From CBIFWW01 sp966186435 (lineage in GTDB: Bacteria > Pseudomonadota > Gammaproteobacteria > Enterobacterales > Enterobacteriaceae), in contig CBIFWW010000110.1 in the NCBI GenBank assembly GCA_966186435.1, positions 1-11,229 of the forward strand: a stretch of 11,229 nt of DNA, written 5' to 3'. A model generated the notes under the pieces. It was not told where the DNA came from. It ran no database searches and was given only the letters and a program-made list of their open reading frames with translations. Below are positions 1 to 6,099 of this stretch, one piece after another. The stretch's first letter is position 1; every line of letters begins with the position of its first letter. Position numbers and translations under genes: made by a program.

Positions 1-50
1 CGTATACACACTTTCCAGGCGTGCTCCTTCAGCCACTCGGACACCTCACC
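1..50 (-). tRNA. serX: tRNA-Ser (GGA anticodon), 5' part, cut by the window edge
   Basis: Read on the minus strand from base 50, the sequence is the first 50 nucleotides of an enterobacterial tRNA-Ser(GGA). The acceptor strand starts GGTGAGG, the D-arm region carries GAGTGGCTGAAGG, and the anticodon stem CACGC/GTGTG encloses loop CTGGAAA with anticodon GGA (bases 16 to 14), which reads UCC/UCU serine codons. The variable arm, T arm and 3' end lie beyond the left edge. In E. coli serX also sits beside ghrA and is divergent from it, which supports the symbol; serW encodes an identical or near-identical tRNA, so the symbol rests on context. Confidence 0.93.
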
Positions 51-89
51 ATATCGTCGTTCCGCAGCAGTGCTGCCGGAACGGGCGCT

Positions 90-118
90 AATGTAGGGAA
101 ATCCGCGCACGGCGTCAA
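90..118 (-). promoter_or_regulatory. Sigma-70 promoter of the tRNA-Ser gene
   Basis: On the minus strand TTGACG (118-113) and TACATT (95-90) are separated by exactly 17 bases, a near-consensus sigma-70 promoter. The bases just downstream of the -10 are GC-rich (AGCGCCCG), the discriminator type usual for stringently controlled stable-RNA promoters. Transcription would start near base 83 and leave a leader of about 33 bases before the mature tRNA 5' end at base 50. That leader contains a hairpin (bases 59-82: GTTCCG pairing with CGGAAC around CAGCA/TGCTG) that RNase P processing would remove. Confidence 0.65.
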
Positions 119-159
119 TGCTCTTTTTCACCAAACCAAACCGTTTAGTCAAACTTCAA

Positions 160-234
160 TCAAACTGATGTAATAGCGCGCAATATAAGGATTATTTATC
201 GCCTTTGAGCTTTACGATGATTAACGTGTAAAGT
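160..234 (+). promoter_or_regulatory. Probable ghrA promoter region
   Basis: The 100 bases before ghrA are AT-rich and must hold its promoter, but no candidate is decisive. TATAAG (184-189) is a good -10 with no recognisable -35. TTGAGC (205-210) and TAAAGT (229-234) have an 18-base spacer and partial matches to consensus. The repeated TCAAACT just upstream (148-154 and 159-165) could be a protein site or chance. Confidence 0.3.
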
Positions 235-259
235 TAAACAAATATAAAAAGGAGGAAGT

Positions 260-1201
260 ATGGACATCATCTATTATCACCCCACGTTCGATTCTGCTTA
301 CTGGTTAGACAAACTCCAAAAACAATTACCGGATGCGCGCCTGCGAGTGTGGGAGAAAGGGGATAACGGCGCGGCTGATTATGCGCTGGTCTGGCACCCG
401 CCGGTGGAAATGCTCAGTGGCCGCACCAATATGAAAGCGGTAATTGCATTAGGGGCCGGGGTTGACTCTATCCTGAGCAAACTGAAGCAATACCCGGAGA
501 TGCTGCCTGAAGGCGTGCCGCTATACCGTCTGGAGGACACCGGCATGGCATTACAAATGCAGGAGTATGCTGTTAGCCAGGTGCTGCATTGGTTCCGCCG
601 CTTTGATGACTATCAGGCGCAAAAACAAACTGCCACTTGGCAACTTCTTGACGATTATGCCCGCGAAGATTTTACCATCGGCATCATGGGGGCTGGCGTA
701 TTGGGCGGTAAAGTTGCTGAAAGCCTGGTTGCCTGGGGCTTCCCGGTGCGTTGCTGGAGCCGTAGCCACAAAGATTATCCTCAAGTGGAAAGTTTTGCCG
801 GTAATGATGCACTACCCGCTTTTCTGAAAGGTACTCGGGTTTTGATCAACCTGTTACCCAATACGGCGGAAACCGTCGGTATCATCAATCGCGATTTACT
901 TAAACAACTGGCAAAAGACAGCTACGTGCTGAATCTGGCCCGTGGCGTTCATGTGGTTGAAGAGGAACTGTTGGCGGTGCTGAATGAAGGGCATCTGAAG
1001 GGGGCAATGCTGGATGTCTATTCCAAAGAGCCGCTGCCTTCTTCCAGCCCGCTTTGGGCGCACCCTCGGGTGGCAATGACACCGCATATTGCTGCTGTAA
1101 CCCGTCCTGATGAGGCCGCTATCTGGATTTCATATTTAATTCAACAGCTTGAACAAGGCAAGCGCCCTTCAGGTGAAGTGGATATGCAGCGAGGTTACTA
1201 G
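260..1201 (+). CDS. ghrA: Glyoxylate/hydroxypyruvate reductase A
   Basis: GhrA (formerly YcdW) is a cytosolic NADPH-dependent 2-hydroxyacid dehydrogenase that reduces glyoxylate to glycolate and hydroxypyruvate to glycerate. The 313 residues match the E. coli protein (312) end to end, from the start MDIIYYHPTF to the terminal RGY. The Rossmann dinucleotide motif GAGVLG is at residues 144-149. The D-2-hydroxyacid dehydrogenase catalytic Arg lies in LARGVH (R228) and the catalytic His in TPHIAA (H276), with the family's acidic residue between them. A strong Shine-Dalgarno GGAGG (251-255) precedes this ATG. ycdX follows after 64 bases with its own Shine-Dalgarno; no terminator with a T-run separates them, only a small palindrome over the stop codon (TAGCC-CCG-GGCTA), so co-transcription is possible. 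Confidence 0.95.
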   Translation: MDIIYYHPTFDSAYWLDKLQKQLPDARLRVWEKGDNGAADYALVWHPPVEMLSGRTNMKAVIALGAGVDSILSKLKQYPEMLPEGVPLYRLEDTGMALQMQEYAVSQVLHWFRRFDDYQAQKQTATWQLLDDYAREDFTIGIMGAGVLGGKVAESLVAWGFPVRCWSRSHKDYPQVESFAGNDALPAFLKGTRVLINLLPNTAETVGIINRDLLKQLAKDSYVLNLARGVHVVEEELLAVLNEGHLKGAMLDVYSKEPLPSSSPLWAHPRVAMTPHIAAVTRPDEAAIWISYLIQQLEQGKRPSGEVDMQRGY

Positions 1202-1265
1202 CCCCGGGCTAATAAAGGGCGACAAAAACTGTTATTCTTGCGGGATATAAATAAAAGGAGAACCC

Positions 1266-2003
1266 ATGTATCCCGTCGATTTGCATATGCATACTGTCGC
1301 CAGTACCCACGCTTATAGCACCCTCCATGACTATATCGCCATGGCAAAACAGAAAGGGATCAAACTGTTTGCCATCACCGATCATGGGCCGGATATGGCG
1401 GATGCCCCTCACTACTGGCATTTTATGAATATGCGCATCTGGCCACGGGTGGTAGATGGGGTAGGGATCTTGCGTGGCATCGAAGCTAATATTAAAAACA
1501 CCCAAGGTGATATTGATTGTACCGGGCCAATGCTGGAGGCCCTGGATCTCATTATTGCTGGTTTCCACGAGCCGGTTTTCCCCCCGAGTGACAAGGCCAG
1601 CCACACCAAGGCAATGATCGCGGCGATGGCTGCCGGAGAAGTTCACATTATTAGTCACCCGGGCAACCCGAAATTCCCGGTGGATATCCCGGCCATTGCT
1701 GAAGCTGCCGCCCGCTACAATGTAGCGTTGGAAATCAATAACTCCTCCTTCCTGCACTCGCGCAAGGGTAGCGAAGCTAACTGCACAGCAATAGCAGCGG
1801 CAGTGAAACAAGCCGGCGGCTGGATAGCCTTGGGGTCAGATTCCCACACGGCATTTACCCTGGGTGATTTTGAACAAAGTCTGAAAATTATTGATGCAGT
1901 GGGCTTCCCGGAGGATCGAATTTTAAATCTCTCCCCACGCCGGCTATTGAGTTTCCTGGAAAGTCGCGGCAGAGCGCCTATTGCCGAGCTGGCGGATTTC
2001 TGA
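1266..2003 (+). CDS. ycdX: Zinc-dependent PHP-family phosphatase YcdX
   Basis: YcdX is a cytosolic PHP-domain phosphatase (7-stranded barrel) with a trinuclear zinc centre; the E. coli protein has phosphatase activity and is linked to swarming, but its physiological substrate is not settled. Length (245) equals the E. coli protein. The metal ligands of that structure are all present at the same positions: H7 and H9 in LHMH, H15, H40 in TDHG, E73 in GIEAN, H101 in GFHEP, H131 in SHPGNP, and D192 and H194 in SDSHT. Shine-Dalgarno AAGGAG (1255-1260) stands 5 bases before the ATG. ycdY, encoding its proposed chaperone, begins 26 bases after the stop, consistent with a ycdXY operon. Confidence 0.95.
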   Translation: MYPVDLHMHTVASTHAYSTLHDYIAMAKQKGIKLFAITDHGPDMADAPHYWHFMNMRIWPRVVDGVGILRGIEANIKNTQGDIDCTGPMLEALDLIIAGFHEPVFPPSDKASHTKAMIAAMAAGEVHIISHPGNPKFPVDIPAIAEAAARYNVALEINNSSFLHSRKGSEANCTAIAAAVKQAGGWIALGSDSHTAFTLGDFEQSLKIIDAVGFPEDRILNLSPRRLLSFLESRGRAPIAELADF

Positions 2004-2029
2004 TGATACACCTGAACGGATTATAAAAA

Positions 2030-2587
2030 ATGAATGAGTTTTCCATTATTTGCCGCGTGCTTGGTTCACTGTATTACCGTCAACCGCAGGATCCGCTGCT
2101 GGAGCCGCTGTTTACGGTTATAACCTCGGGCAAATTAGCGGCCAACTGGCCGTTGGAACAGGATGAGCACCTGGCGCGTCTACAGCAAAACGTGGATTTG
2201 CCCGCGCTAGCGGCAGACTACAATGGGTTGTTTGTAGGGGCAGAATGTAGCGTTGTACCCTATCGCTCTGCCTGGCTGGCGGGTGCGACTGAAGCAGAAG
2301 TGCGCCAGTTCCTTTCAGAGCGCGGTATGCCGCTGACAGATGCGCCGGCTGACCATATCGGCACTTTGTTGCTGGCAGCGTCCTGGCTGGAGGACAATGC
2401 CGGGGAAGGTGAAACTGAAGCCCTGATGGCCCTGTTTGAAGATTACATTTTACCCTGGGTGGGGATCTTCCTCGGTAAGCTGGAGGCCCACGCCACCACA
2501 CCTTTCTGGCGTACCATGGCACCGTTAACCCGCGAATCTATTCAGGCGATGTGGGACGATCTGACGGAAGAAGCTGAAAAAGAGTGA
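2030..2587 (+). CDS. ycdY: TorD-family chaperone YcdY
   Basis: YcdY belongs to the TorD/DmsD family of redox-enzyme maturation chaperones. E. coli YcdY has been reported to stimulate the phosphatase activity of YcdX, probably by aiding zinc loading, rather than serving a molybdoenzyme. The 185 residues match E. coli YcdY (184) throughout, including the start MNEFSI. The family signature PADHIG is at residues 106-111, with D108 and H109. The protein is all-helical in character, with no signal peptide or membrane segment. The Shine-Dalgarno is weak (GGA about 9 bases upstream), and the 26-base gap to ycdX suggests translation from the same message. Confidence 0.94.
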   Translation: MNEFSIICRVLGSLYYRQPQDPLLEPLFTVITSGKLAANWPLEQDEHLARLQQNVDLPALAADYNGLFVGAECSVVPYRSAWLAGATEAEVRQFLSERGMPLTDAPADHIGTLLLAASWLEDNAGEGETEALMALFEDYILPWVGIFLGKLEAHATTPFWRTMAPLTRESIQAMWDDLTEEAEKE

Positions 2588-2592
2588 TTTAG

Positions 2593-2620
2593 TTCACTTT
2601 TTGAGTGAAAGCAGTACAAT
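2593..2620 (+). promoter_or_regulatory. Possible ycdZ promoter
   Basis: TTCACT (2593-2598) and TACAAT (2615-2620) lie 16 bases apart in the 96-base gap between ycdY and ycdZ, giving a leader of roughly 57 bases. Matches are moderate. An alternative extended -10, TGCTATGAT (2668-2676), would give a nearly leaderless message and lacks a -35. The base string TGCGCGCCAT occurs twice in the gap, at 2637-2646 and at 2676-2685 over the start codon. Confidence 0.3.
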
Positions 2621-2683
2621 TTATTACCAAATAATGTGCGCGCCATCTCATGGCTGGGCTGCGGCTTTGCTATGATGCGCGCC

Positions 2684-3181
2684 ATGAATCTGATTATCTC
2701 TCTCGCACTCACCACAGGCATTCTCTCCGGTATTTGGGGATGGGTCGCCGTGTCTTTAGGACTTGCCAGCTGGGCAGGATTTCTGGGTTGTACCGCTTAT
2801 TTCGCCTGCCCACAGGGTGGGTTGAAAGGGCTGGCTATAACCCTGTCAACACTAATGAGTGGCGTTCTTTGGGCGCTGGTGATCATCTATGGCAGTGCGC
2901 TGGCACCGGGATTATCCATCATGGGTTATGTAATGACTGGCGTGGTGGCTTTTTTAATGTGTCTGCAATCCCGCCAGACACTACTCTCTTTTGTCCCCGG
3001 AACCTTCATTGGCGCATGTGCTACCTATGCCGCCCAGGGTGACTGGCGGGCGACTATTCCGGCACTAGTACTGGGGCTGATCTTTGGCTTCGCCATGAAG
3101 AACAGCGGCCTTTGGCTGGCTGCACGCACTGCTAAAACATCATCCTCTGCCGCCGGGCGGATTAATTCTACAGGCCGCTAA
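2684..3181 (+). CDS. ycdZ: DUF1097 inner-membrane protein YcdZ
   Basis: YcdZ is a small DUF1097 inner-membrane protein of unknown function. The chosen ATG gives MNLIISLALTTG, matching the E. coli start (MNILLSIAITTG); an in-frame ATG 48 bases upstream would add a tail without family support. Neither start has a clear Shine-Dalgarno. The 165 residues are mostly hydrophobic, with about five transmembrane stretches. Strongly conserved parts include WGWVAVSLG, GCTAYFACPQGG, SFVPGTFIGACAT and GFAMKNSGLWLAAR. The last dozen or so residues do not resemble E. coli YcdZ, and the final 14 bases overlap the antisense csgF remnant, so the C-terminus may have been created by the deletion that removed csgG. 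The core fold should be unaffected. Confidence 0.92.
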   Translation: MNLIISLALTTGILSGIWGWVAVSLGLASWAGFLGCTAYFACPQGGLKGLAITLSTLMSGVLWALVIIYGSALAPGLSIMGYVMTGVVAFLMCLQSRQTLLSFVPGTFIGACATYAAQGDWRATIPALVLGLIFGFAMKNSGLWLAARTAKTSSSAAGRINSTGR

Positions 3182-3382
3182 TCTCCACCTGCGAGGTTTA
3201 ATTGGTCATACGGTCAGTGATATTCATGGTGAGCTGGCGTCGGTATTGGTTACCGTGATTATAAAGTCTGGGGTCATCAGTTTGCCGGGTTTACCCTGGC
3301 TGGCATTACCCAGCAGGCTCCCCAGTAATTGTGACTGAATCGCCGGAGTTAAGGTATCCAGCGAGGAAGCGCTGCCAAAATC
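3168..3382 (-). pseudogene. csgF: csgF remnant (curli nucleator-associated protein), 3' part only
   Basis: Read leftward from base 3382, one frame gives DFGSASSLDTLTPAIQSQLL and continues GSLLGNASQGKPGKLMTPDF, colinear with E. coli CsgF from about residue 59 ([20 protein letters not shown], then GKPGRMVTNDY). It meets TGA at 3226-3224. A shifted frame resumes at 3224 with NITDRMTN, a TAA (3200-3198), TSQVEISGL and TAG (3170-3168), against CsgF NVTDRKTGQTS...VSGLQ. The two stop codons stand where CsgF has Gln, as expected of CAA/CAG to TAA/TAG changes. The first 58 or so residues, including the signal peptide, are missing. CsgF is the surface factor that couples the CsgG pore to the CsgB nucleator, so this fragment cannot function. 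Position and strand match the E. coli csgDEFG operon. Confidence 0.87.
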
Positions 3383-3384
3383 CT

Positions 3385-3514
3385 AACCAATGGTTACCCC
3401 ATCGATACAGTCTGTTTATTGATCCCGGTGATCGCGAGAGCGCTACGGTGATTCTAACCGATGGTCAAAGGCCTACAGCTTAGTTAACAGTGGTCCCCCT
3501 CGCAGGCGCTGTAA
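3385..3514 (+). pseudogene. csgC: csgC remnant (curli assembly inhibitor), 3' part only
   Basis: The plus strand reads SLFIDPGDRESATVILTDGQ (3409-3468), then after one extra base in 3469-3472 LQLS, TAA (3485-3487), QWSPSQAL and a terminal TAA (3512-3514). This matches the E. coli CsgC C-terminus (SLNISPDDRVKIVVTVSDGQ then LHLSQQWPPS). Removing one base and restoring TAA to CAA recovers LQLSQQW. A further frame disturbance lies in 3385-3408, where similarity to the ANQPIALTKLSL region fades. About the first 65 residues, including the signal peptide, are absent. CsgC is the periplasmic chaperone-like protein that blocks premature CsgA amyloid formation. The fragment has the plus-strand orientation expected of the csgBAC operon. 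Confidence 0.82.
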
Positions 3515-3725
3515 GCTGCTACATTATGGCGTTTTTAGCTAAATTTCTGCGATAAGTTTATAGTGGTTTTGGGTTCAGCCGGTTACATGTATTTAGACTA
3601 GAACTAGAGGTAGAGGTTTGTCGTTATTTCGATGTCTGCATTGATAACATCTTGATGTTTATTATCTTCATTAGTAGGGAATATTCTATTTAAGACTAAG
3701 GATGGTCCTATAAGAGGCCAACCTA
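3515..3725 (+). other. AT-rich stretch without a gene, upstream of the fimbrillin-like gene
   Basis: No coding sequence or further curli fragment is recognisable between the csgC remnant and the fimbrillin-like gene. The stretch is clearly more AT-rich than its neighbours. It contains a 14-base palindrome, AACATC-TT-GATGTT (3646-3659), which could be an operator or chance. It presumably carries the promoter of the next gene: TATAAG (3709-3714) is a possible -10 with no convincing -35. Confidence 0.5.
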
Positions 3726-4043
3726 ATGAAGATCAATCGCATTTACGTGCTCCCTTTTATTACGGTACTAAGTTGCATAGCAGTATCCGTACCAGGTGTG
3801 GCAACCGGGCAAGGTGGCACTATCAATTTTGTTGGGGCTATTGTGGAACCGGTGTGCAGTGTCGGCACGGTAAAAAACCGCGTGACCCTCGCCTGCGACC
3901 AGCAAGGGAAAACCGTTAGTCAAACGCTCAATATGCATCAGCTTGAAAGTCAGTCACCTAAGGCTCCGGCAATACAATCGGTGGCGATGCGCTGGATAGA
4001 CGATCGCCAAAAGACGGGCGTTCTGACAGTAACCTATCGATAA
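3726..4043 (+). CDS. Small secreted fimbrillin-like protein (ymdA position)
   Basis: I do not recognise this gene with certainty. The 105-residue product begins with a basic, hydrophobic stretch typical of a Sec signal peptide (residues 1 to about 28, ending near VATG). The mature part opens GGTINFVGAIVEPVCSV, the pattern at the start of type 1 pilin subunits, and ends GVLTVTYR, like the closing beta strand of those subunits with a Tyr next to the end. It has two cysteines, C44 and C57; classical pilins are 150-180 residues with more widely spaced cysteines, so this is short. AAGAGG (3712-3717) stands 8 bases before the ATG. Its place between csgC and ymdB is that of E. coli ymdA, but I could not verify sequence similarity to YmdA. 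No usher or chaperone gene is nearby. Confidence 0.7.
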   Translation: MKINRIYVLPFITVLSCIAVSVPGVATGQGGTINFVGAIVEPVCSVGTVKNRVTLACDQQGKTVSQTLNMHQLESQSPKAPAIQSVAMRWIDDRQKTGVLTVTYR

Positions 4044-4140
4044 GTCCGGAAAAAAACGGTCAGCATGCAGTAAAAATTGGATCGCAGTGGCGGAGGGTGT
4101 ATTAATAGCGTGTAGCAAAGCATCGCACCTGGAGGCCACC

Positions 4141-4671
4141 ATGCAAATGCGAATGTCTGTAATAAAGGGAGATATTACTCAGGTTCACACGGACGTGATT
4201 GTGAATGCCGCTAATAGTACCCTGATGGGCGGCGGCGGGGTGGATGGGGCAATTCATCGGGCAGCCGGGCCAGCACTGCTAGCGGCATGTAAAGAAGTGA
4301 TCCAACTTCAGGGGGAATGTGCACCTGGTCATGCGGTGATAACTGCCGCCGGGGATTTACCTGTTAAGGCGGTGATTCATACCGTTGGGCCAATCTGGCA
4401 GGGGGGTGGGCAGCATGAAGCCCAGCTTCTGGAACAAGCCTACCGCAACTGCCTTGAGCTGGTGATGGCGAACGGTTATCGCAGTGTTTCGTTCCCGGCT
4501 ATCAGCACCGGTGTGTTTGGTTATCCTAAACCTGCCGCAGCGCAGATTGCCGTGGAAACTGTTTATGCCTGGCTTGGGCGTCGCCCATTGCCGGAAACCG
4601 TGGCTTTCGTCTGCTTTGATGATGAAACCGTCCAGTTATATGAACATCTGTTAACCCAGATGCCAGCCTGA
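4141..4671 (+). CDS. ymdB: O-acetyl-ADP-ribose deacetylase, macrodomain protein YmdB
   Basis: YmdB is a cytosolic macrodomain protein that hydrolyses O-acetyl-ADP-ribose and, in E. coli, also binds RNase III and lowers its activity under stress. The chosen ATG follows GGAGG (4131-4135) by 5 bases and gives 176 residues, close to E. coli (177); an in-frame GTG at 4087 would add 18 unsupported residues. The ADP-ribose pocket is plain: GDIT (10-13), VNAAN (21-25), GGGGVDGAIHRAAG (30-43, with D35) and ISTGVFGYP (121-129). Residue 126 is Phe where E. coli has Tyr. Similarity runs to the end (YEHLLTQ). The preceding fimbrillin-like gene ends 97 bases upstream. E. coli clsC, which normally follows, is absent; a terminator and convergent opgC come next. 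Confidence 0.94.
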   Translation: MQMRMSVIKGDITQVHTDVIVNAANSTLMGGGGVDGAIHRAAGPALLAACKEVIQLQGECAPGHAVITAAGDLPVKAVIHTVGPIWQGGGQHEAQLLEQAYRNCLELVMANGYRSVSFPAISTGVFGYPKPAAAQIAVETVYAWLGRRPLPETVAFVCFDDETVQLYEHLLTQMPA

Positions 4672-4677
4672 TTAACA

Positions 4678-4701
4678 AACCCCGGTTTCCCGGGGTTGTT
4701 T
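4678..4701. terminator. Bidirectional terminator between ymdB and opgC
   Basis: A perfect 8-bp stem AACCCCGG/CCGGGGTT (4678-4685 with 4690-4697) and loop TTTC stands between the convergent ymdB and opgC stop codons. GTTT follows on the plus strand, and an A-rich flank on the left would supply Us on the minus strand, so it can serve both genes. The T-runs are short, so efficiency may be modest. Confidence 0.75.
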
Positions 4702-5846
4702 CAACTTGCGGTCACCCGTTGAGGCTTACCAGAGAACAAGAATCGTAATAATGGAATACGCAGATGTATTTCATAGAGCACCAAGGCGATGCCAATAACA
4801 AATACCAGACCGGCTAAAAACCCCAATATATTTGAGGTAATGTACGGGGTAATAAAGGTGCCATAGAACAGCGTCAGCGGATGGTGTACCAGATATATAA
4901 ACAGTGAGGCATTAACGAAATAAGTGACCCGTGGCGAGTGAAAGTTCAGTAGCCGGTGGCCCAGGGAGAACACCACGTTAGTCATCCACAGCCCCATTAT
5001 CATAGTAATTACGCTCTCGGTTTCATACATCCATTGGTCACCGCTACCAAAGCGCTGGTTAGCCAGATAAGCCACAAATGCTAGCCCGCTGAGCACCACG
5101 CATGGCAGAGAGGGGGTGATAAACAGCCCCTTGATCTCCGGGCGTTTAAAGGCCATGGCACCCAGTAAAAAGAAGGGTAAGTAGAACAGGGTTTGCATCA
5201 CCACAAAATTAAAAAGCCCGTCGCTTAATATCGGTGGATAAATCATAAATAGCATTCGCCTGAAAGCGCCATAAGCTATCCCCAAAAACAGGAATAATAT
5301 AGATAGTTTCGTTAAGGTAATAGATTGCCAGAAACCGCCGTTATTCGATTTACTTATTTGGCGATGCATGTACTGGAATATCATCAAACTTAAGGTGGTT
5401 AATATCACCAGTACTAATAAGAACCACAGATGAGAAATTAATTCCCAAGCCAGGGTGTTATATTTTTGATATCCGGTTAAGGTGGGCCATAAGCTGGCTT
5501 TACCATTGGTATATTGCAACATCAAAAATTGGGGAAGGGTTAATAATGGAATAGCTGTGAGCATCGGAATACCGACCCTTTCTACTCGCACCTTCCACCA
5601 GCGTTTTCGAGGGTAACGCAGGAATAACATGTAGGAAAAATAACCAGATATGACGAAGAAAACCTGCATCCTGAAAGCGTGAATAAAATCATTAAATAGG
5701 GTTAGCCACCAAGACGGAAATTCACTATTTACATGCCATTGGTGGCTCGAATAAATCAATGAAATGTGAAAAGGTATCCCCAATAACATCAGCCAGGCAC
5801 GGATCGAATCGAGGAAAAACTCGCGTTGATTTGTTTCGTTACTCAT
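4701..5846 (-). CDS. opgC: Glucans biosynthesis protein C (OPG succinyltransferase)
   Basis: OpgC (MdoC) is an inner-membrane acyltransferase-3 family protein that adds succinyl groups to the osmoregulated periplasmic glucans, making them more anionic. The 381 residues align throughout with E. coli OpgC (385): REFFLDSIRAWLMLLGIPFH near the start, FRMQVFFVISGYFSYMLFLR, LAWELISHLWFLLVLV, MYETESVITM and FLFSGKP near the end. Around ten hydrophobic segments are visible. I chose the ATG at 5846-5844 because it has GGAGAG just upstream and matches the family start; an in-frame ATG at 5885 adds 13 residues without a Shine-Dalgarno. The gene is divergent from opgGH, as in E. coli, and appears more AT-rich than opgG and opgH. 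Confidence 0.95.
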   Translation of the reverse strand: MSNETNQREFFLDSIRAWLMLLGIPFHISLIYSSHQWHVNSEFPSWWLTLFNDFIHAFRMQVFFVISGYFSYMLFLRYPRKRWWKVRVERVGIPMLTAIPLLTLPQFLMLQYTNGKASLWPTLTGYQKYNTLAWELISHLWFLLVLVILTTLSLMIFQYMHRQISKSNNGGFWQSITLTKLSILFLFLGIAYGAFRRMLFMIYPPILSDGLFNFVVMQTLFYLPFFLLGAMAFKRPEIKGLFITPSLPCVVLSGLAFVAYLANQRFGSGDQWMYETESVITMIMGLWMTNVVFSLGHRLLNFHSPRVTYFVNASLFIYLVHHPLTLFYGTFITPYITSNILGFLAGLVFVIGIALVLYEIHLRIPLLRFLFSGKPQRVTAS

Positions 5847-6099
5847 ATCTCTCCACAACAATCTCAGACTTTTCGCCTTATCCATAAGCCGAGTAGCGTT
5901 TACAGTCGTGCAACCCTACACCAAATGTAGTGGACTGTCTTCGGGCTTTATCTGGTAATGCCTAACCGATTGTCTTTTTTTGCTTAAACCCTGAGCCGCC
6001 AGAACGAACAATGCGGTGATTTGGTTGTCGTAAACCGCGAGTATCCATTAAAATAGATTGGATTGATTGAAGCACACAAAGGGGGATGTGCTGGTTAAT
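5847..6099. promoter_or_regulatory. Divergent opgC / opgGH control region
   Basis: These 253 bases separate the two divergent transcription units and must hold both promoters. The best opgG candidate is TTGTCG (6025-6030) and TAAAAT (6049-6054) with an 18-base spacer, giving a leader of about 40 bases. For opgC I see TTGCAC on the minus strand (5913-5908) without a well-placed -10. A nested inverted repeat, ACAGTC...CTACA-ccaaa-TGTAG...GACTGT, spans 5902-5938 on the opgC side. In E. coli, opgGH transcription rises at low osmolarity; no specific osmotic element can be identified here. Confidence 0.45.

Noticed and set aside
59..82. Hairpin GTTCCG-CAGCA-G-TGCTG-C-CGGAAC as a terminator or RNA gene
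   Set aside because: It lies in the leader of the tRNA transcript, between promoter and mature 5' end, and has no T-run on either strand.
1199..1211. TAGCC-CCG-GGCTA palindrome at the ghrA stop as a terminator
   Set aside because: The stem is 5 bp with a 3-base loop and there is no following T-run.
1209..1811. 200-codon open frame on the minus strand opposite ycdX
   Set aside because: It is fully antisense to ycdX, whose metal ligands and full length are conserved; the antisense frame resembles no known protein and has no supported start.
2593..2609. TTCACT-TTTTG-AGTGAA hairpin after ycdY as a terminator
   Set aside because: The stem is only 6 bp and AT-rich, no T-run follows it, and its left arm coincides with a candidate -35 element.
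3515..3725. Further curli or mobile-element fragments in the AT-rich stretch
   Set aside because: No frame gave recognisable CsgA/CsgB repeats, CsgD or transposase sequence, and no terminal inverted repeats or target duplications were seen.
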